Numbered from the stretch's first letter, positions 29,031-40,109 are shown. The stretch: 64,000 bases of DNA from Conservatibacter flavescens (GCF_002795425.1 NZ_PHHA01000008.1:1-64000), one strand, 5' to 3'. Translations and numbers: made by a program. Notes: generated by a model from the sequence alone, not told the origin.

Positions 29031-29843
29031 CTACAATAACGACGGGGCTGCCCCTAAAAGCTTTTTGGTGTAATCAATATTTGGGTTCTCAAAAATTTCT
29101 TGAGTAGTGCCGGTTTCCATAATTTGACCACCAAACATAACCACAATTCGATCAGAAACTTGGCGTACCGTTTGAATATCATGAGAGATAAATACCATTG
29201 CCAAATTCAGTTCCTTTTTCAAATCTGCCAATAGATTTAATACCTGTGCGCGCACAGATACATCTAATGCGGATGTCGGTTCATCAGCCACAATCAACTT
29301 AGGATTCAGAGCCAACGCGCGTGCAATTGCCACGCGTTGTTTTTGTCCGCCTGACAATCGGGTTGGCTCAACAGCCGCAGCCGAACGTGGCAACCCTACT
29401 CGAGAAAGTAACTCATACACGCGCTTTTCCCGCTCATGTGGCTGTAAAATATTATGAATATCTAACGGATCCCGTAGAATATCTAATACTTTCATACGCG
29501 GGTTTAACGCCGTAGCTGGATCTTGGAAAATGACCGACACTTGACGACCAAATTGTCTACGCGCTTCCGCACTGCCATACTGCATCTGTAAGCCGTTAAA
29601 TTTAACACTACCTGATGTTGGGCGTTGTAAACCGATAATCACATTCGCTAGGGTGGATTTCCCACATCCCGATTCACCAACTAAACCGATAGTCTCTCCA
29701 GCCTTAATGCCTAAGCTGACATTATTCACGGCAGTGATTTTTTTACGCCCAAACCAAGAGCCATCACGTGAAGGAAATTGCACAACAATATTTTCTAAAT
29801 CAATAATATTTTGCTCTTTGAGTACCTTGATACTATTTACCAT
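29031..29843 (-). CDS. Peptide ABC transporter ATP-binding protein (OppF/DppF type)
   Basis: A 270-residue ATPase with Walker A GLVGESGCGKST, Q-loop SVIFQDPATALNPR, signature LSGGQKQRVAIARAL, Walker B LIVADEPTSALDVSV and H-loop FISHDIQ. It is the second nucleotide-binding subunit of the adjacent peptide-type importer; the first is fused to a permease in the gene immediately upstream. Only one base separates the two genes. It lacks the cysteine-rich C-terminal extension found in many OppF/DppF proteins and ends soon after IFENPNIDYTKKLLGAAPSL. Confidence 0.9.
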   Translation of the reverse strand: MVNSIKVLKEQNIIDLENIVVQFPSRDGSWFGRKKITAVNNVSLGIKAGETIGLVGESGCGKSTLANVIIGLQRPTSGSVKFNGLQMQYGSAEARRQFGRQVSVIFQDPATALNPRMKVLDILRDPLDIHNILQPHEREKRVYELLSRVGLPRSAAAVEPTRLSGGQKQRVAIARALALNPKLIVADEPTSALDVSVRAQVLNLLADLKKELNLAMVFISHDIQTVRQVSDRIVVMFGGQIMETGTTQEIFENPNIDYTKKLLGAAPSLL

Positions 29844-29844
29844 A

Positions 29845-31818
29845 TTACGCCTCCTTCACCGTAGATTTTTCTGCCAAATGTGATGCCCATAAATGTTTTG
29901 GATGATCGCCAACCGGAACAAGTTTCAGTTTTTGATTCGGATCCGCATCCGGACGGAGTGAACGACTAGCAAAACGATCACCTTTTGCAAAGTCATATGG
30001 CGATGGCACACTACCTGGAATTTGATACAAACGCTCTGCTCTTGCTTCTGTGGATAATACGGAACCCAGTAAGCCACGAGTATATTCATGGGTTGGATTA
30101 GCTAATAATGGCGATGTTGGTGCAGTTTCCACAACTTGTCCCGCGTACATTACGGTTATATGATGTGCCAGCTGCGCAACTAAGGCCAAATCATGACTAA
30201 CAAAAACCATAGCAAAGCCTAATTTATCACGTAATTCATTGAGTAATTTCACCACTTCAGCTTGTACAGTAACATCTAACGCTGTCGTCGGCTCGTCAGC
30301 AATTAGCAACTTAGGTTCACGTGTCAGTGCCATTGCAATAACGACACGTTGACGTTGTCCACCTGAAAGCTCATGGGGATAACGATTTAACACTTTTTCT
30401 GGATCTAAATGTACCCATTCTAACAGCTTTTCTGCCGTATGTTTGCTACCGCGTTTAATTAGCTGTGCCATTTGATCTTTAATACGCATAGACGGGTTCA
30501 ATGCACTTAAAGAATCTTGATAAATCATGGCAATATCGGTACCACGTAATTTATTTAATTCCGTAGATTGCAATAAATTATGTTGTTGCCCTCGACGATC
30601 TGTAAATAAAATCTCGCCAGTAATCTTAGCGGTTTTCGGCAACAATCCCATGATAGAGAATGCTGTAATAGATTTACCACAACCTGATTCTCCCACAAGT
30701 CCCATCGTTTCCCCTTCATTGACGGTAAAACTGATATTATCCACCAATGGAATCTCTCCATAACGATTAGGGAAGCGAATCGAAAGATTTTTAACTTGTA
30801 AAATAGGTTTTGCATTCGGATCAAGCTGCATACGATCTTGACGTTGGTTTTCTTTCTCATTTAACTGTAGCAAATAGCGTTTTAATGCTAGAGTTTCTGC
30901 CATAGCCTCTTGCACATCTGTGCTTAAGCGCTCATCTGGTTTATGATCCGTTTTCTTACCTGATTTCAAACGCGGGTTAACTAAAGCATCAGTCAATCCC
31001 TCAGATAAAATATTGAGTGATAATACGGTAAGAAGAATAACTAAACCAGCAAAGGTTGTTGCCCACCAAAAACCACTTAATACTAAATTACGCCCCTCCG
31101 ACATAATATTTCCCCAAGATGGGTAAGGCGGCTGTACCCCTGCTCCCAAGAACGAGAGGGAAGCTTCTAACACAATTGCATCAGCAACCATTACTGTCGC
31201 AAACACCAATACAGGTGCGGCAGTGTTGCGCACTACGTGTTTTAGAATGATATACACTCGGCTTCCCCCGATTACGCGCTCTGCTCGCACATAATCTTCA
31301 TCCCATTGAGAAAGCACATTCGCACGTACAACACGCGCGAGCTGTGGTGTATATACTACAGCAATAGTTAAGATAATCACAGGCACTGAATTACCAAAGG
31401 TAGACAATAATACCGCCGCCAATGCAATACCTGGAAATGCCATTAAAATATCCATGAGACGCATGATGATTTCATTGCCCCATTTATCCGCAGTGGCTGC
31501 TGTTGCACCCAAAATACCGCCGAATAAAATGGCACAACCCACAGCGCCCAAACCAATAAAGAGTGAGGTTTGTGCACCATAAACCATACGTGAAAAAATA
31601 TCGCGGCCTAATCGGTCTGTACCAAACCAAAATTCAGCACTCGGTGCTTGAACCGGACGTATTGTTTGTAATGGATCGAAATTCGCGACCCAAGGGGCAA
31701 AAATCGCAATTAAGGCAACGAGTAAAATAAATAATAATGAAATTTTAGCAGCGCCCGTTAATGCCTGAAATCTTGCGCCACCATCAGCTAAACGCTGCGC
31801 TAATCCTTGTCGAAACAT
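29845..31818 (-). CDS. Fused peptide ABC transporter permease (DppC type) and ATP-binding protein (OppD type)
   Basis: A 657-residue fusion. Residues about 1-290 form a DppC-like permease: WFGTDRLGRDIFSRMVYGAQ, several membrane segments, and an EAA-loop region (SLSFLGAGVQPPYPSWGNIM). A charged linker of about 50 residues follows. From about 340 to the end is an OppD-like ATPase: GLVGESGCGKSITAFS (Walker A), LSGGQRQRVVIAMAL, LLIADEPTTALDVTV and FVSHDLALVAQL. In the C-terminal OppD motif the usual cysteines are replaced (GDRFASRSLRP), so no iron-sulfur cluster is expected. The start ATG overlaps the upstream permease stop as TAATG. Confidence 0.92.
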   Translation of the reverse strand: MFRQGLAQRLADGGARFQALTGAAKISLLFILLVALIAIFAPWVANFDPLQTIRPVQAPSAEFWFGTDRLGRDIFSRMVYGAQTSLFIGLGAVGCAILFGGILGATAATADKWGNEIIMRLMDILMAFPGIALAAVLLSTFGNSVPVIILTIAVVYTPQLARVVRANVLSQWDEDYVRAERVIGGSRVYIILKHVVRNTAAPVLVFATVMVADAIVLEASLSFLGAGVQPPYPSWGNIMSEGRNLVLSGFWWATTFAGLVILLTVLSLNILSEGLTDALVNPRLKSGKKTDHKPDERLSTDVQEAMAETLALKRYLLQLNEKENQRQDRMQLDPNAKPILQVKNLSIRFPNRYGEIPLVDNISFTVNEGETMGLVGESGCGKSITAFSIMGLLPKTAKITGEILFTDRRGQQHNLLQSTELNKLRGTDIAMIYQDSLSALNPSMRIKDQMAQLIKRGSKHTAEKLLEWVHLDPEKVLNRYPHELSGGQRQRVVIAMALTREPKLLIADEPTTALDVTVQAEVVKLLNELRDKLGFAMVFVSHDLALVAQLAHHITVMYAGQVVETAPTSPLLANPTHEYTRGLLGSVLSTEARAERLYQIPGSVPSPYDFAKGDRFASRSLRPDADPNQKLKLVPVGDHPKHLWASHLAEKSTVKEA

Positions 31819-32771
31819 TATAGACTCCGAATTTTAGGGTTAATTAATAAATACAAAATATCAACGACAATATTGACTATCACAAATGTGAACGCAATCG
31901 TTAATACCACCCCTTGAACCAAATGTAAGTCATGGTTCACAATACCATTAAAAATAAGTTTCCCCATTCCTGGTAAGTCAAAGATTTGTTCAATTACTAC
32001 GGCCCCACCGAGTAGATAACCTACTCGTAAACCCAGTACAGTTACGGGGGTAATTAAAGCGTTGCGTAGTACGTTATGACGAATAACTGTTGCATAAGGA
32101 ACCCCATTACCAATAGCGGTACGCACATAGTCTTTATCCATTTCTTCTACCATAGATGTTCTTACCACTCGAATCAAAGAGGCACAAACTGGTACACATA
32201 AGGCTAAAGAAGGCAATGTCATGGAGCGCATATATTCGAGTGGACTTTCACTAAATGGCACAAAGCCGCCCGATGGGAACCAATCCAACTCCAAAGAGAA
32301 ATATTGAATTAACAAAATCCCCAACCAAAATGACGGTGTCGCGACTGCAGCAACAGAGATAAGACGAATCACTTGATCTGCCCAACGATCACGATAGAGC
32401 GCAGCGATAATACCTAAACTAAATGAAATAATTGCAGCGCCAATCACACCAATAAAAGTTAGCTGTAACGTCAACGGAAACGAACGTGCAATCAAGTCTA
32501 CAATCGGTTGTTCCGGAGGAGTTGTCACTCCAAAATCAAGTACCAATAAATTCCCCAAAAAACGCACATATTGCACAATAATTGGGTCATTTAAACCGTG
32601 ACGTTCACGATATAATTCTTTCGCGGCCTCACTCGCACTTTCGCCTAATGCAATTGTTGCGGGATCACCCGGCATAAATTGCAAAATAAGAAATACAAGC
32701 GCGGTTACGCCGAGAATCATAACGGGCAATGCCATTAAGCGACGTAATAATAATCGAAATACTATTTCCAT
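31818..32771 (-). CDS. Peptide ABC transporter permease (DppB type)
   Basis: A 317-residue integral membrane protein of the OppB/DppB class. It begins with a membrane helix (LMALPVMILGVTALVFLILQ), has FMPGDPATIALG in the first periplasmic loop, and the EAA-type cytoplasmic loop in RTAIGNGVPYATVIRHNVLR. The C-terminus has GGAVVIEQIFDLPGMGKL, typical of the family. It pairs with the permease half of the fused protein encoded next. It lies 65 bases after the PTS gene, which contains a plausible ribosome site but no obvious terminator. Confidence 0.92.
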   Translation of the reverse strand: MEIVFRLLLRRLMALPVMILGVTALVFLILQFMPGDPATIALGESASEAAKELYRERHGLNDPIIVQYVRFLGNLLVLDFGVTTPPEQPIVDLIARSFPLTLQLTFIGVIGAAIISFSLGIIAALYRDRWADQVIRLISVAAVATPSFWLGILLIQYFSLELDWFPSGGFVPFSESPLEYMRSMTLPSLALCVPVCASLIRVVRTSMVEEMDKDYVRTAIGNGVPYATVIRHNVLRNALITPVTVLGLRVGYLLGGAVVIEQIFDLPGMGKLIFNGIVNHDLHLVQGVVLTIAFTFVIVNIVVDILYLLINPKIRSL

Positions 32772-32836
32772 ATTTTTTCTCCAACAACCTTCATTTATTT
32801 TGTCAAAATCGGGAAATTCGGCGTTTACACCTTGCT

Positions 32837-34333
32837 TTAATCCTCTTTACCGAGTATTTGGTTTATCTCGCCTTTATACAGCACAGCTTTAGCGCCATAA
32901 ACCGCCTGAATACCACCACCGACGTCCAATACATCAATTGCACCTAACGTCTTCAGTGCAGCCTTATCTACTTTTTTTACATCTTTCACCGATACACGTA
33001 AGCGCGTAATACAAGCATCTACATGTTCTATATTGTCTGAATCGCCTAGCGCCTGAATAATTTGGTGGGCAGTTTCCGTTAAATTAGTATTTTGTGCAGG
33101 CGCTGCAATGACTTCGTTATCCTCCGCTCTACCCGGCGTTTGAATATTAAATTTTTTAATTAAGAATAAAAACGAGAAATAATAGAGTGCAAACCAGGCG
33201 ATACCAACAAATAATACCTTGATCCAATTAGTGTGATCGTTGCCCTGCAAAATACCGAATAACAAGAAATCAATAAAACCACCCGAGAAGGTATTCCCGA
33301 TTGAAATATTCAGATAATCTGCGACAAAGAATGACACCCCGTCTAAAAAAGCGTGGAAGACATAGAGCAATGGTGCAACGAATAAGAACATAAACTCAAT
33401 CGGCTCTGTGATCCCCGTAATAAAAGATGTCAGCGCTGCACCAAGAAATAAACCACCATAAAGCCCCTTACGTGCTTTAGGCACACAGTGATACATAGCT
33501 AAACAAGCTGCCGGTAAACCAAACATCATCGTTGCAAAACGACCGGCAAAAAAACGTGTTCCTTCTGTAAAAAGACCGGTATGGTTCGGATCACTTAATT
33601 GTGCAAAAAAGATTTTTTGCGCACCAACCACCGTTTCGCCATTCACCACTTCTGTCCCACCGAGTTCTGTATACCAGAACAATGGATAAATCATGTGGTG
33701 TAATCCTACCGCGCCACTTAAACGCATTAAAAAGCCATAGAAAAAGGTACCAATTGCGCCCATATCGGCAATATTGGTCCCTGCTTTAGTCAACCACTGT
33801 TGAAAAGTCGGCCAAGTTAAGAAAAAGAGACAACCCACAAACATTGCAGCAAATGATGTCACAATTGGTACAAAGCGTGAGCCACCGAAAAAGCCCAATA
33901 CTTGTGGCAATTGAATATTGTGATAACGATTATGTAACCATACCGTGATTAAGCCCATCACCAATGCGCCAATCACACCCGTATCAATACCCTTAAGCTC
34001 AGGAGAGAAAATGGGAATAAGGGCCGCAATCGTCCCCGTCATAATTAAATAACCCACTACCGCTGCTAAAGCCGCAACGCCTTTATCCCGTTGTGCCAAA
34101 CCGATACCCAAGCCAATACAAAGTAGCAGTGATAAATTAGCAAAAACCACCGTTCCGGCTGCAGCCATCATTTGAAAAATACCCTGCAGTACAGCACTAT
34201 CCAATACCGGATAAGCTTGGACCGTTGCTTGATTAGATAAAGCACCGCCAATACCGAGCAATAAACCTGCTGCGGGTAAAATTGCAATAGGCAACATAAA
34301 AGCCTTACCGACTTGCTGTAAAACTTTAAACAC
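32837..34333 (-). CDS. PTS transporter subunit IICB, glucose (PtsG/MalX) family
   Basis: A 498-residue protein. The N-terminal IIC domain (about 1-385) begins MFKVLQQVGKAFMLPIAILP and contains FITGITEPIEFMFLFVAPLL, the glucose-family signature. The C-terminal IIB domain carries the phosphorylated Cys at residue 441 in DACITRLRV and ends VGGGIQAVYGAKAVLYKGEI. No IIA domain is present, so phosphate must come from a separate EIIA such as Crr. The sugar is not known; glucose, maltose and N-acetylglucosamine are candidates. The gene sits between the binding-protein gene and the permease genes of a peptide transporter, which is unusual. Confidence 0.88.
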   Translation of the reverse strand: MFKVLQQVGKAFMLPIAILPAAGLLLGIGGALSNQATVQAYPVLDSAVLQGIFQMMAAAGTVVFANLSLLLCIGLGIGLAQRDKGVAALAAVVGYLIMTGTIAALIPIFSPELKGIDTGVIGALVMGLITVWLHNRYHNIQLPQVLGFFGGSRFVPIVTSFAAMFVGCLFFLTWPTFQQWLTKAGTNIADMGAIGTFFYGFLMRLSGAVGLHHMIYPLFWYTELGGTEVVNGETVVGAQKIFFAQLSDPNHTGLFTEGTRFFAGRFATMMFGLPAACLAMYHCVPKARKGLYGGLFLGAALTSFITGITEPIEFMFLFVAPLLYVFHAFLDGVSFFVADYLNISIGNTFSGGFIDFLLFGILQGNDHTNWIKVLFVGIAWFALYYFSFLFLIKKFNIQTPGRAEDNEVIAAPAQNTNLTETAHQIIQALGDSDNIEHVDACITRLRVSVKDVKKVDKAALKTLGAIDVLDVGGGIQAVYGAKAVLYKGEINQILGKED

Positions 34334-34412
34334 AGCGACTCCTTCTAGAAATTATATTTTGAGATGTTACAAAATGAAGTGATAAAACATTGTTTTTATT
34401 ATTATTGTAATC

Positions 34413-34434
34413 ACTCCCCTCCGCAGAGGGGAGT
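34413..34434 (-). terminator. Stem-loop after the binding-protein gene
   Basis: ACTCCCCTC (34413-34421) pairs with GAGGGGAGT (34426-34434) around CGCA. It lies between the highly expressed binding-protein gene and the PTS gene. On the minus strand no T run follows, so it is more likely an RNA-stabilising or partial attenuator hairpin than a full terminator. On the plus strand it is followed by TTTT. Confidence 0.5.
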
Positions 34435-34458
34435 TTTGTAGATCAAGACATGAACTAT

Positions 34459-36066
34459 TTACTTACGTCCAACTCCTAAGAATGATAATCCTGTAGTTGG
34501 TAGTGGTTGATAGTTTTCCAATGCCTTCTCATCCCATGCAGATGGTAATTTACGGTGAATAATTGGATAAAGTGCCACTTGCTCTGCAATAATATCCATA
34601 GCCGCATTCCATTCTTTACGCGCATCACCACGATCCTTCGCAACCACTGCCGCATCAAGATGTTTTTGAACCTCTGCATACTCAGGCGTGTCGCTCCAGC
34701 CAAAGCGTTTTTTCGGCCATACATCGCCACGATACCACCAGCTTAATAACAAGTCTAAATCGTTACCAAATACAGATGGGTCACCTGGTGCAACAACAAC
34801 TTCATAATTTCCGCTATCGACATAGTTGTTATATAGCGCACCTGATTGATATTGTTCAAGAGTGACTTTCACGCCAGGGATCTTATTCCAAGACTCTAAG
34901 ATTAATGGAGTACACTCTTTCACCCAGCTATGATCTGTTGCGCGCAACACAAATTCCAATTTGTCGACACCCGCTTCTTTCAATAGTGCTGAGGCTTTCT
35001 CTACATCATAATCATATTGTGCTTTGGTTTTATAATAATCAACATGGGTATCTTGTACATAAGAGGTTGCTGCTTTAGCATTGCCTAAAAATACAATATC
35101 AATCAGACGTTGAGTATCTAAACCATAGTGTAACGCTTGACGAACACGAACATCATTGAATGGCGCTTTCTTACAGTTAAACATTAAGAATAGCAAGCCG
35201 AAAGATTGTACTGATTCCACAGTATTACGGCGTTTTAAACGTTCCGCATCAAGATATGGCACAGACTCCATCGCTTGTGTACGTTTAGATTCTTGTGCAC
35301 TCACACGAGCAGAATCATCAGCCAACAAGAACCATGACATCTTCTCTACTAATGCAGGATATTTACCGTTATAACCATCGAATTTTTCAAATACAATTTT
35401 GTCGTCTTTCACTGCTGAAACAAATTTGAATGGACCCGAACCGACTGGATTTGCATCAAATTTACTTTCGCCTACCGCTTCAACAACGTGTTTCGGCACA
35501 ATTTTCACAATTGTCAAACGCTCAGGGAACAACGCAAACGGATATTTCAATTTAAACTCAATGTTTTTTTCATCTATTGCTGTTACTTTGTCAATAAATG
35601 GAATAAACATAGCAAATAATGATTTTTGTTCAGGATCTAAGATACGGTTAAAAGAGAATACCACATCTTCAGCTGTCACAGGTTTTCCATCATGGAAAAC
35701 TGCGCCATCACGTAAAGTCACGCGCCATGTTGTATCATCTACTTGCTCAGGATCTTTTCCTGCTAACGCAAGATATTTTTCACGGGTTGCCGGATGTAAA
35801 TCTACTAAACCTTCAAAAATATGTAGATTTGCTGCATAAGTTGATGCACCCGTTGTAATTTTCGGGTCAAACCCCGTTGACAATGGATAAGCGATACCCG
35901 CTTCAATACTTTTCCCTTTTGCTGCAGCAAAAGCATTCGGCGTGAAAGTCCCTAACGAACCACTAAAAGCTAAACCGGCACCAACGCCAGCTAACACTTT
36001 CATAAAATGACGACGTGATTCATTATTGAGTGTGTTTACATCTTGAGGAAGGATTTGTTTAGTCAT
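34459..36066 (-). CDS. Peptide ABC transporter substrate-binding protein with a Tat-like signal peptide
   Basis: A 535-residue SBP_bac_5 family protein. The N-terminus has a twin-arginine motif SRRHFMK (residues 17-23) followed by a weakly hydrophobic stretch ([16 protein letters not shown]) and a cleavage region FTPNAFAAA near residue 48, so export by the Tat system is likely. The mature part contains [34 protein letters not shown] and [20 protein letters not shown], typical of dipeptide, nickel or glutathione binding proteins. The ligand is unknown. It is the first gene of the transporter operon, with a CRP site about 190 bases upstream. Confidence 0.9.
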   Translation of the reverse strand: MTKQILPQDVNTLNNESRRHFMKVLAGVGAGLAFSGSLGTFTPNAFAAAKGKSIEAGIAYPLSTGFDPKITTGASTYAANLHIFEGLVDLHPATREKYLALAGKDPEQVDDTTWRVTLRDGAVFHDGKPVTAEDVVFSFNRILDPEQKSLFAMFIPFIDKVTAIDEKNIEFKLKYPFALFPERLTIVKIVPKHVVEAVGESKFDANPVGSGPFKFVSAVKDDKIVFEKFDGYNGKYPALVEKMSWFLLADDSARVSAQESKRTQAMESVPYLDAERLKRRNTVESVQSFGLLFLMFNCKKAPFNDVRVRQALHYGLDTQRLIDIVFLGNAKAATSYVQDTHVDYYKTKAQYDYDVEKASALLKEAGVDKLEFVLRATDHSWVKECTPLILESWNKIPGVKVTLEQYQSGALYNNYVDSGNYEVVVAPGDPSVFGNDLDLLLSWWYRGDVWPKKRFGWSDTPEYAEVQKHLDAAVVAKDRGDARKEWNAAMDIIAEQVALYPIIHRKLPSAWDEKALENYQPLPTTGLSFLGVGRK

Positions 36067-36251
36067 TTTAAACTCCTAGTTTTTTGTGAACATCCAGTAA
36101 CGACATTTAGTGTAACAACAGAATAATCTCAATCACCACAAAACCAAAAATGAAGTGAATACATCATTATCAAACAACAAAAATGATTTATTCACATCAT
36201 AATAACTACAGAAAAGAAGTGCAACTACCACTCGCAATAAGAATCAACATT

Positions 36252-36267
36252 TGTGATATAGATCACA
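36252..36267. promoter_or_regulatory. CRP (cAMP receptor protein) binding site
   Basis: TGTGA-N6-TCACA with both half-sites perfect (36252-36256 and 36263-36267). It lies 185 bases upstream of the substrate-binding-protein gene and 157 bases past the recF start-distal end (recF stops at 36333 going away). The only gene reading away from it is the transporter operon, so catabolite control of that operon is likely. The rest of 36067-36332 is AT-rich and has no gene. Confidence 0.7.
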
Positions 36268-36332
36268 AGATATTCGATTTATGAGAGACATGAACGAAGC
36301 AAATCGGTTTTTATCCCAACCAATTGCTTCTG

Positions 36333-37409
36333 TTAGACTGGCATAATATTACCATTATTCACACAAAAAGTGCGGTGTTTTTTTGGCTGCATTTGGGTAA
36401 GTTGTTCATGAGTAATGGCACTCACAAACACTTGCGACCCACTACTTTGCAAACGTTCCGCCAACAGCCCTCGTTTCGTTTCATCAAGCTCTGAGGCAAA
36501 ATCATCAATTAAGAAAATACAGTGGCGATTTTTTTGTGCCATCAAATGCTCCCCTTGCGCAAGCCGTAAAGCACACATTAACAATTTTAATTGCCCACGT
36601 GAAAGCACATCTTCTACAGGTAATCCATTCGCTTTAAAACGAAAATCTGCTTTTTGCGGGCCTGACAGCGTATAACCGATAGCTTTATCTCGCTCAAAAT
36701 TACGCATCAAAATATCACCATAATCCGCTTCCTTTTCCCACCCCTGATGAAAACTGACTTGAATCTCAAGTTCCGGTAAAAATTGTGCACAGGTTTTTTC
36801 GATTTCTGGCCGCAATGCTTCCGCATAGTTCTCACGCCATTGGCTGACCTGATGGGCGAGTTTGACTAACTCCATATCCCAAATTTTCAATGCTTGATAA
36901 TTTGACGTTTGAAATAGCGCCGCATTACGCTGTTTCAATAAACGATGTAAATTTGACCATGCGGTATGAAAACCCGATTGATGATGAAATAAACCCCAGT
37001 CTAAAAAGGCACGACGATAACTCGGCCCACCATTCAGCAAAGTTAAACCTTCAGGCGTAATAATTTGCATAGGCAAAAGATGGGCAAGGTCGGCAATTTT
37101 ATTACCATCTTCCCCATTAATTTTCACAATGGTATTGCCTTGTCGTAATTTTTGCAGCCCAACAGACCATTGGTGTTGCTGTTCTTGAATACGCCCATGT
37201 AACAGAAAATGCGGCTGTTCATAAGAAATTATTCGATTTGTGACCGCACTTTTAAAGGAACGCCCATGCCCTAAATAAAAAATGGCTTCCAATAAACTGG
37301 TTTTACCACTGCCATTTGCACCGACCAAAAAGTTAAAGCCGTGATCTAATTCAAGATCGACGGCTGTTAAATTACGGAAATGTTCAATCAATAAACGAGA
37401 AAGCGCCAT
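36333..37409 (-). CDS. recF: DNA replication and repair protein RecF
   Basis: RecF loads RecA at single-strand gaps together with RecO and RecR. The 358-residue protein (E. coli 357) has Walker [21 protein letters not shown], the ABC-type signature [20 protein letters not shown] and Walker [14 protein letters not shown]. It lies 7 bases after dnaN and ends the dnaA-dnaN-recF operon. Two uptake signals lie near its ends (36368 and 37242). Confidence 0.96.
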   Translation of the reverse strand: MALSRLLIEHFRNLTAVDLELDHGFNFLVGANGSGKTSLLEAIFYLGHGRSFKSAVTNRIISYEQPHFLLHGRIQEQQHQWSVGLQKLRQGNTIVKINGEDGNKIADLAHLLPMQIITPEGLTLLNGGPSYRRAFLDWGLFHHQSGFHTAWSNLHRLLKQRNAALFQTSNYQALKIWDMELVKLAHQVSQWRENYAEALRPEIEKTCAQFLPELEIQVSFHQGWEKEADYGDILMRNFERDKAIGYTLSGPQKADFRFKANGLPVEDVLSRGQLKLLMCALRLAQGEHLMAQKNRHCIFLIDDFASELDETKRGLLAERLQSSGSQVFVSAITHEQLTQMQPKKHRTFCVNNGNIMPV

Positions 37410-37416
37410 GATCCCA

Positions 37417-38517
37417 CTATAATCTCATTGGCATAATCACATACTCAGCGCTCGCATCTTCACAATCTTCGATCAAACAACTGGATGAGGAATCCGTTAA
37501 ACGCATACGTACTTGGCGACATTTTAATGCATTCAACACATCTAAAATATAAGTCACATTAAAACCCACTTCCATTTCTTCACCCACATAAGAAATATCA
37601 AGGATTTCCTCCGCCTCTTCCTGCTCTGGGTTCGATGACGTGATTTTCAATTGATTTTCACTTAATTGTAAGCGAACACTACGCACTCGCTCATTACATA
37701 AAATCGCAGCACGTAAAAACGCTTGCTTTAATATATCCCAGTCTGCCTCCACAATACGATTCGCATTACGTGGTAAAACACGACGATAATCAGGAAAACG
37801 TCCATCAATTAATTTTGAGGTAAACACCGTATTTGGCAATTGTACACGTAAATTATTTGTCCCAATTTGCAATTGAATCCCTTGATCGTTATGCTCCAAT
37901 AAACGCATCAACTCTAATACCCCTTTACGCGGTAAAATCACAGAATGTGTTTGCAAATCTTGCTCTAACGCAATAGTACACACCGCAAGGCGATGTCCAT
38001 CGGTTGCCACAGTACGTAACAAATTCCCCTCTGTTTCAAATTTCATACCATTCAGAAAATAGCGCGCATCTTGATTGGCCATCGAAAATTGAGTGGATTC
38101 GATTAAACGGCGTAAAGTACTCTGTGGCAAGACAAATTCCACTTCTGACTGCCAAGAGGCTAAATTTGGATACTCTTCCGCAGGTAAAGTCGTTAAACTA
38201 AATTTACTGCGCCCAGAACGAATAATCGCACGTTCTTCTTCTAATAACACCTGAATCTCTGAATTCTCAGGCAGGCTCTTACAAATATCCAAGAATTTCT
38301 TTGCCGGAATCGTAAAACTGCCATTTGTTTGCGAAGAAGAAAGTATCGCTTGCGTAGAAAGCTCTACTTCTAAATCTGTCCCTGTTATGGTTAAACGCTC
38401 TTGCTCCACTTGTAATAATACATTATTCAATACAGGAATATTTGGTCGCCCACTGAGTACGCCACATACTTGTTGCAAAGGTTTTAACAGATTTTCTCTT
38501 GAAATAATAAACTGCAT
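37417..38517 (-). CDS. dnaN: DNA polymerase III beta sliding clamp
   Basis: The beta clamp encircles DNA and tethers polymerase III. The protein has 366 residues, exactly the E. coli length, starting [20 protein letters not shown], with [18 protein letters not shown] and the conserved C-terminal EYVIMPMRL. It is 10 bases after dnaA and 7 before recF, the standard operon. Confidence 0.97.
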   Translation of the reverse strand: MQFIISRENLLKPLQQVCGVLSGRPNIPVLNNVLLQVEQERLTITGTDLEVELSTQAILSSSQTNGSFTIPAKKFLDICKSLPENSEIQVLLEEERAIIRSGRSKFSLTTLPAEEYPNLASWQSEVEFVLPQSTLRRLIESTQFSMANQDARYFLNGMKFETEGNLLRTVATDGHRLAVCTIALEQDLQTHSVILPRKGVLELMRLLEHNDQGIQLQIGTNNLRVQLPNTVFTSKLIDGRFPDYRRVLPRNANRIVEADWDILKQAFLRAAILCNERVRSVRLQLSENQLKITSSNPEQEEAEEILDISYVGEEMEVGFNVTYILDVLNALKCRQVRMRLTDSSSSCLIEDCEDASAEYVIMPMRL

Positions 38518-38527
38518 AGCCGTTTCC

Positions 38528-39883
38528 TTATGACGATAATGTTCTGACTAAATTTGAATAATCTTCTTGCACATTGCTATCTTCTTTACGTCTTTGTGCC
38601 ACTGCCTTACAGGCATGTAAAACCGTAGTATGATCACGATCTCCGAAGTTTTTACCGATTTCAGGCAAACTACGATTGGTTAATTCTTTTGCTAGCGCCA
38701 TTGCCAATTGTCGAGGGTGTGCAATAGATTTAGTACGTACTTTAGATTTTAAATCCGACACTTTAATCCGATAATATTCCGCGACCACTTTTTGAATATT
38801 CTCTATCGTGACAAGGCGATCTTGCACAGCAATCATATCTTTTAAAGATTCACGCACAAAATCAATATCAATTTTTTTTCCGGTAAAATCTGCTGTCGCA
38901 CTAATCCGATTCAATGCCCCCTCTAGCTCACGCACATTGGCGCGCAATTTCTGCCCAATAAAAAAGGCAACTTCTTGGGGTAAATCTAGATTTTTTTCTT
39001 CCGCTTTTTTCAGTAAAATCGCCACCCTCGTTTCTAACTCTGGTGGCTCAATGGCAATGCTCAACCCCCAACTAAAACGGGATTTCAAACGCTCTTCTAT
39101 TTTATCAATTTCTTTAGGGAAGCGATCGGAAGCAAGAATAATTTGGCGCCCCCCCTCAAATAAAGTATTAAAAGTATGAAAAAACTCTTCCTGCGTCCCC
39201 TTTTTCTCCGCAAAAAATTGAATATCATCAATCAATAATACATCTAAAGAGCGGTAGAATTTTTTAAATTTTTCAATACTTTCTGTTCGTAGTGCTTTAA
39301 CCATTTCTTGCACAAAACGCTCAGAATGAATATATACCACTTTCGCTTCTGGATTATTGGCTAAAATACCGTTGCCAATGGCGTGTAATAAATGGGTTTT
39401 TCCTAGCCCTGTGCCGCCATATAAAAAGAGCGGGTTTAAATCATGCTCGCCTGGATTTTCAGCGACTTTTTGCGCAACCGCACGCGCTAATTGATTTGAC
39501 TTACCCTCCACAAAATTCTCAAATACATGCTTTGTATTGAGATTAGAGCGATAAGTGACAGTTTTTTCCGTCTCTTGTACCGGCTTCACGACTTCATCAT
39601 TTCCGGATGACGGTGTCTCACTCACTTTAGCGACACTGACAGGCTTCACCCCTTCTTGCAACTTCACCACAAAATCCGTATTTTTACTCAAAAACTGAAC
39701 AATTTCCGTAATTTTGCCTAAATAATTATTTTGCACCCAATCCAAAACAAAACGATTTGGCCCATATAACACCAAAACATTGCCTTGAACATCGGCTTGC
39801 AAAGGGCGTAACCAAGTGCTGAAATGCGTTGGCGAAACCTGATCTTGTAGTTGAGAAAGGCAATCTTGCCACAGTGAAGACAC
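38528..39883 (-). CDS. dnaA: Chromosomal replication initiator DnaA
   Basis: DnaA binds oriC and opens the duplex. The 451-residue protein shows domain I ([20 protein letters not shown]), a short acidic linker, the AAA+ domain with Walker [10 protein letters not shown] and Walker [10 protein letters not shown], and the DNA-binding domain IV with [16 protein letters not shown]. The start codon is GTG at 39883, preceded by GGAG. It is divergent from rpmH, as in many gammaproteobacteria. No cluster of perfect DnaA boxes is visible upstream, so this is not clearly the replication origin. Confidence 0.97.
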   Translation of the reverse strand: MSSLWQDCLSQLQDQVSPTHFSTWLRPLQADVQGNVLVLYGPNRFVLDWVQNNYLGKITEIVQFLSKNTDFVVKLQEGVKPVSVAKVSETPSSGNDEVVKPVQETEKTVTYRSNLNTKHVFENFVEGKSNQLARAVAQKVAENPGEHDLNPLFLYGGTGLGKTHLLHAIGNGILANNPEAKVVYIHSERFVQEMVKALRTESIEKFKKFYRSLDVLLIDDIQFFAEKKGTQEEFFHTFNTLFEGGRQIILASDRFPKEIDKIEERLKSRFSWGLSIAIEPPELETRVAILLKKAEEKNLDLPQEVAFFIGQKLRANVRELEGALNRISATADFTGKKIDIDFVRESLKDMIAVQDRLVTIENIQKVVAEYYRIKVSDLKSKVRTKSIAHPRQLAMALAKELTNRSLPEIGKNFGDRDHTTVLHACKAVAQRRKEDSNVQEDYSNLVRTLSS

Positions 39884-40109
39884 AATAAGCTCCGTTTATT
39901 TAATAGTTCTAATCTTAAATAGTGTTGTGCGAATCGGATTATTTTAGCAAATACAGGATATATTGATGATGCTGTTCTCTGATATGTATCCTTTATACAA
40001 TCCAAAATGCCGTTTTGTGTTTAGTTGAAAACTGACAAGCTGATTTTACAATAAACTGACATAAAGATCTTTATCCGAATGCGAAAAATTTAAAAAAGCC
40101 TCACAGCGG

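Noticed and set aside
32837..34333. Naming the PTS gene ptsG
   Set aside because: Domain order fits the whole glucose family (PtsG, MalX, NagE), and the sequence alone does not fix the sugar.
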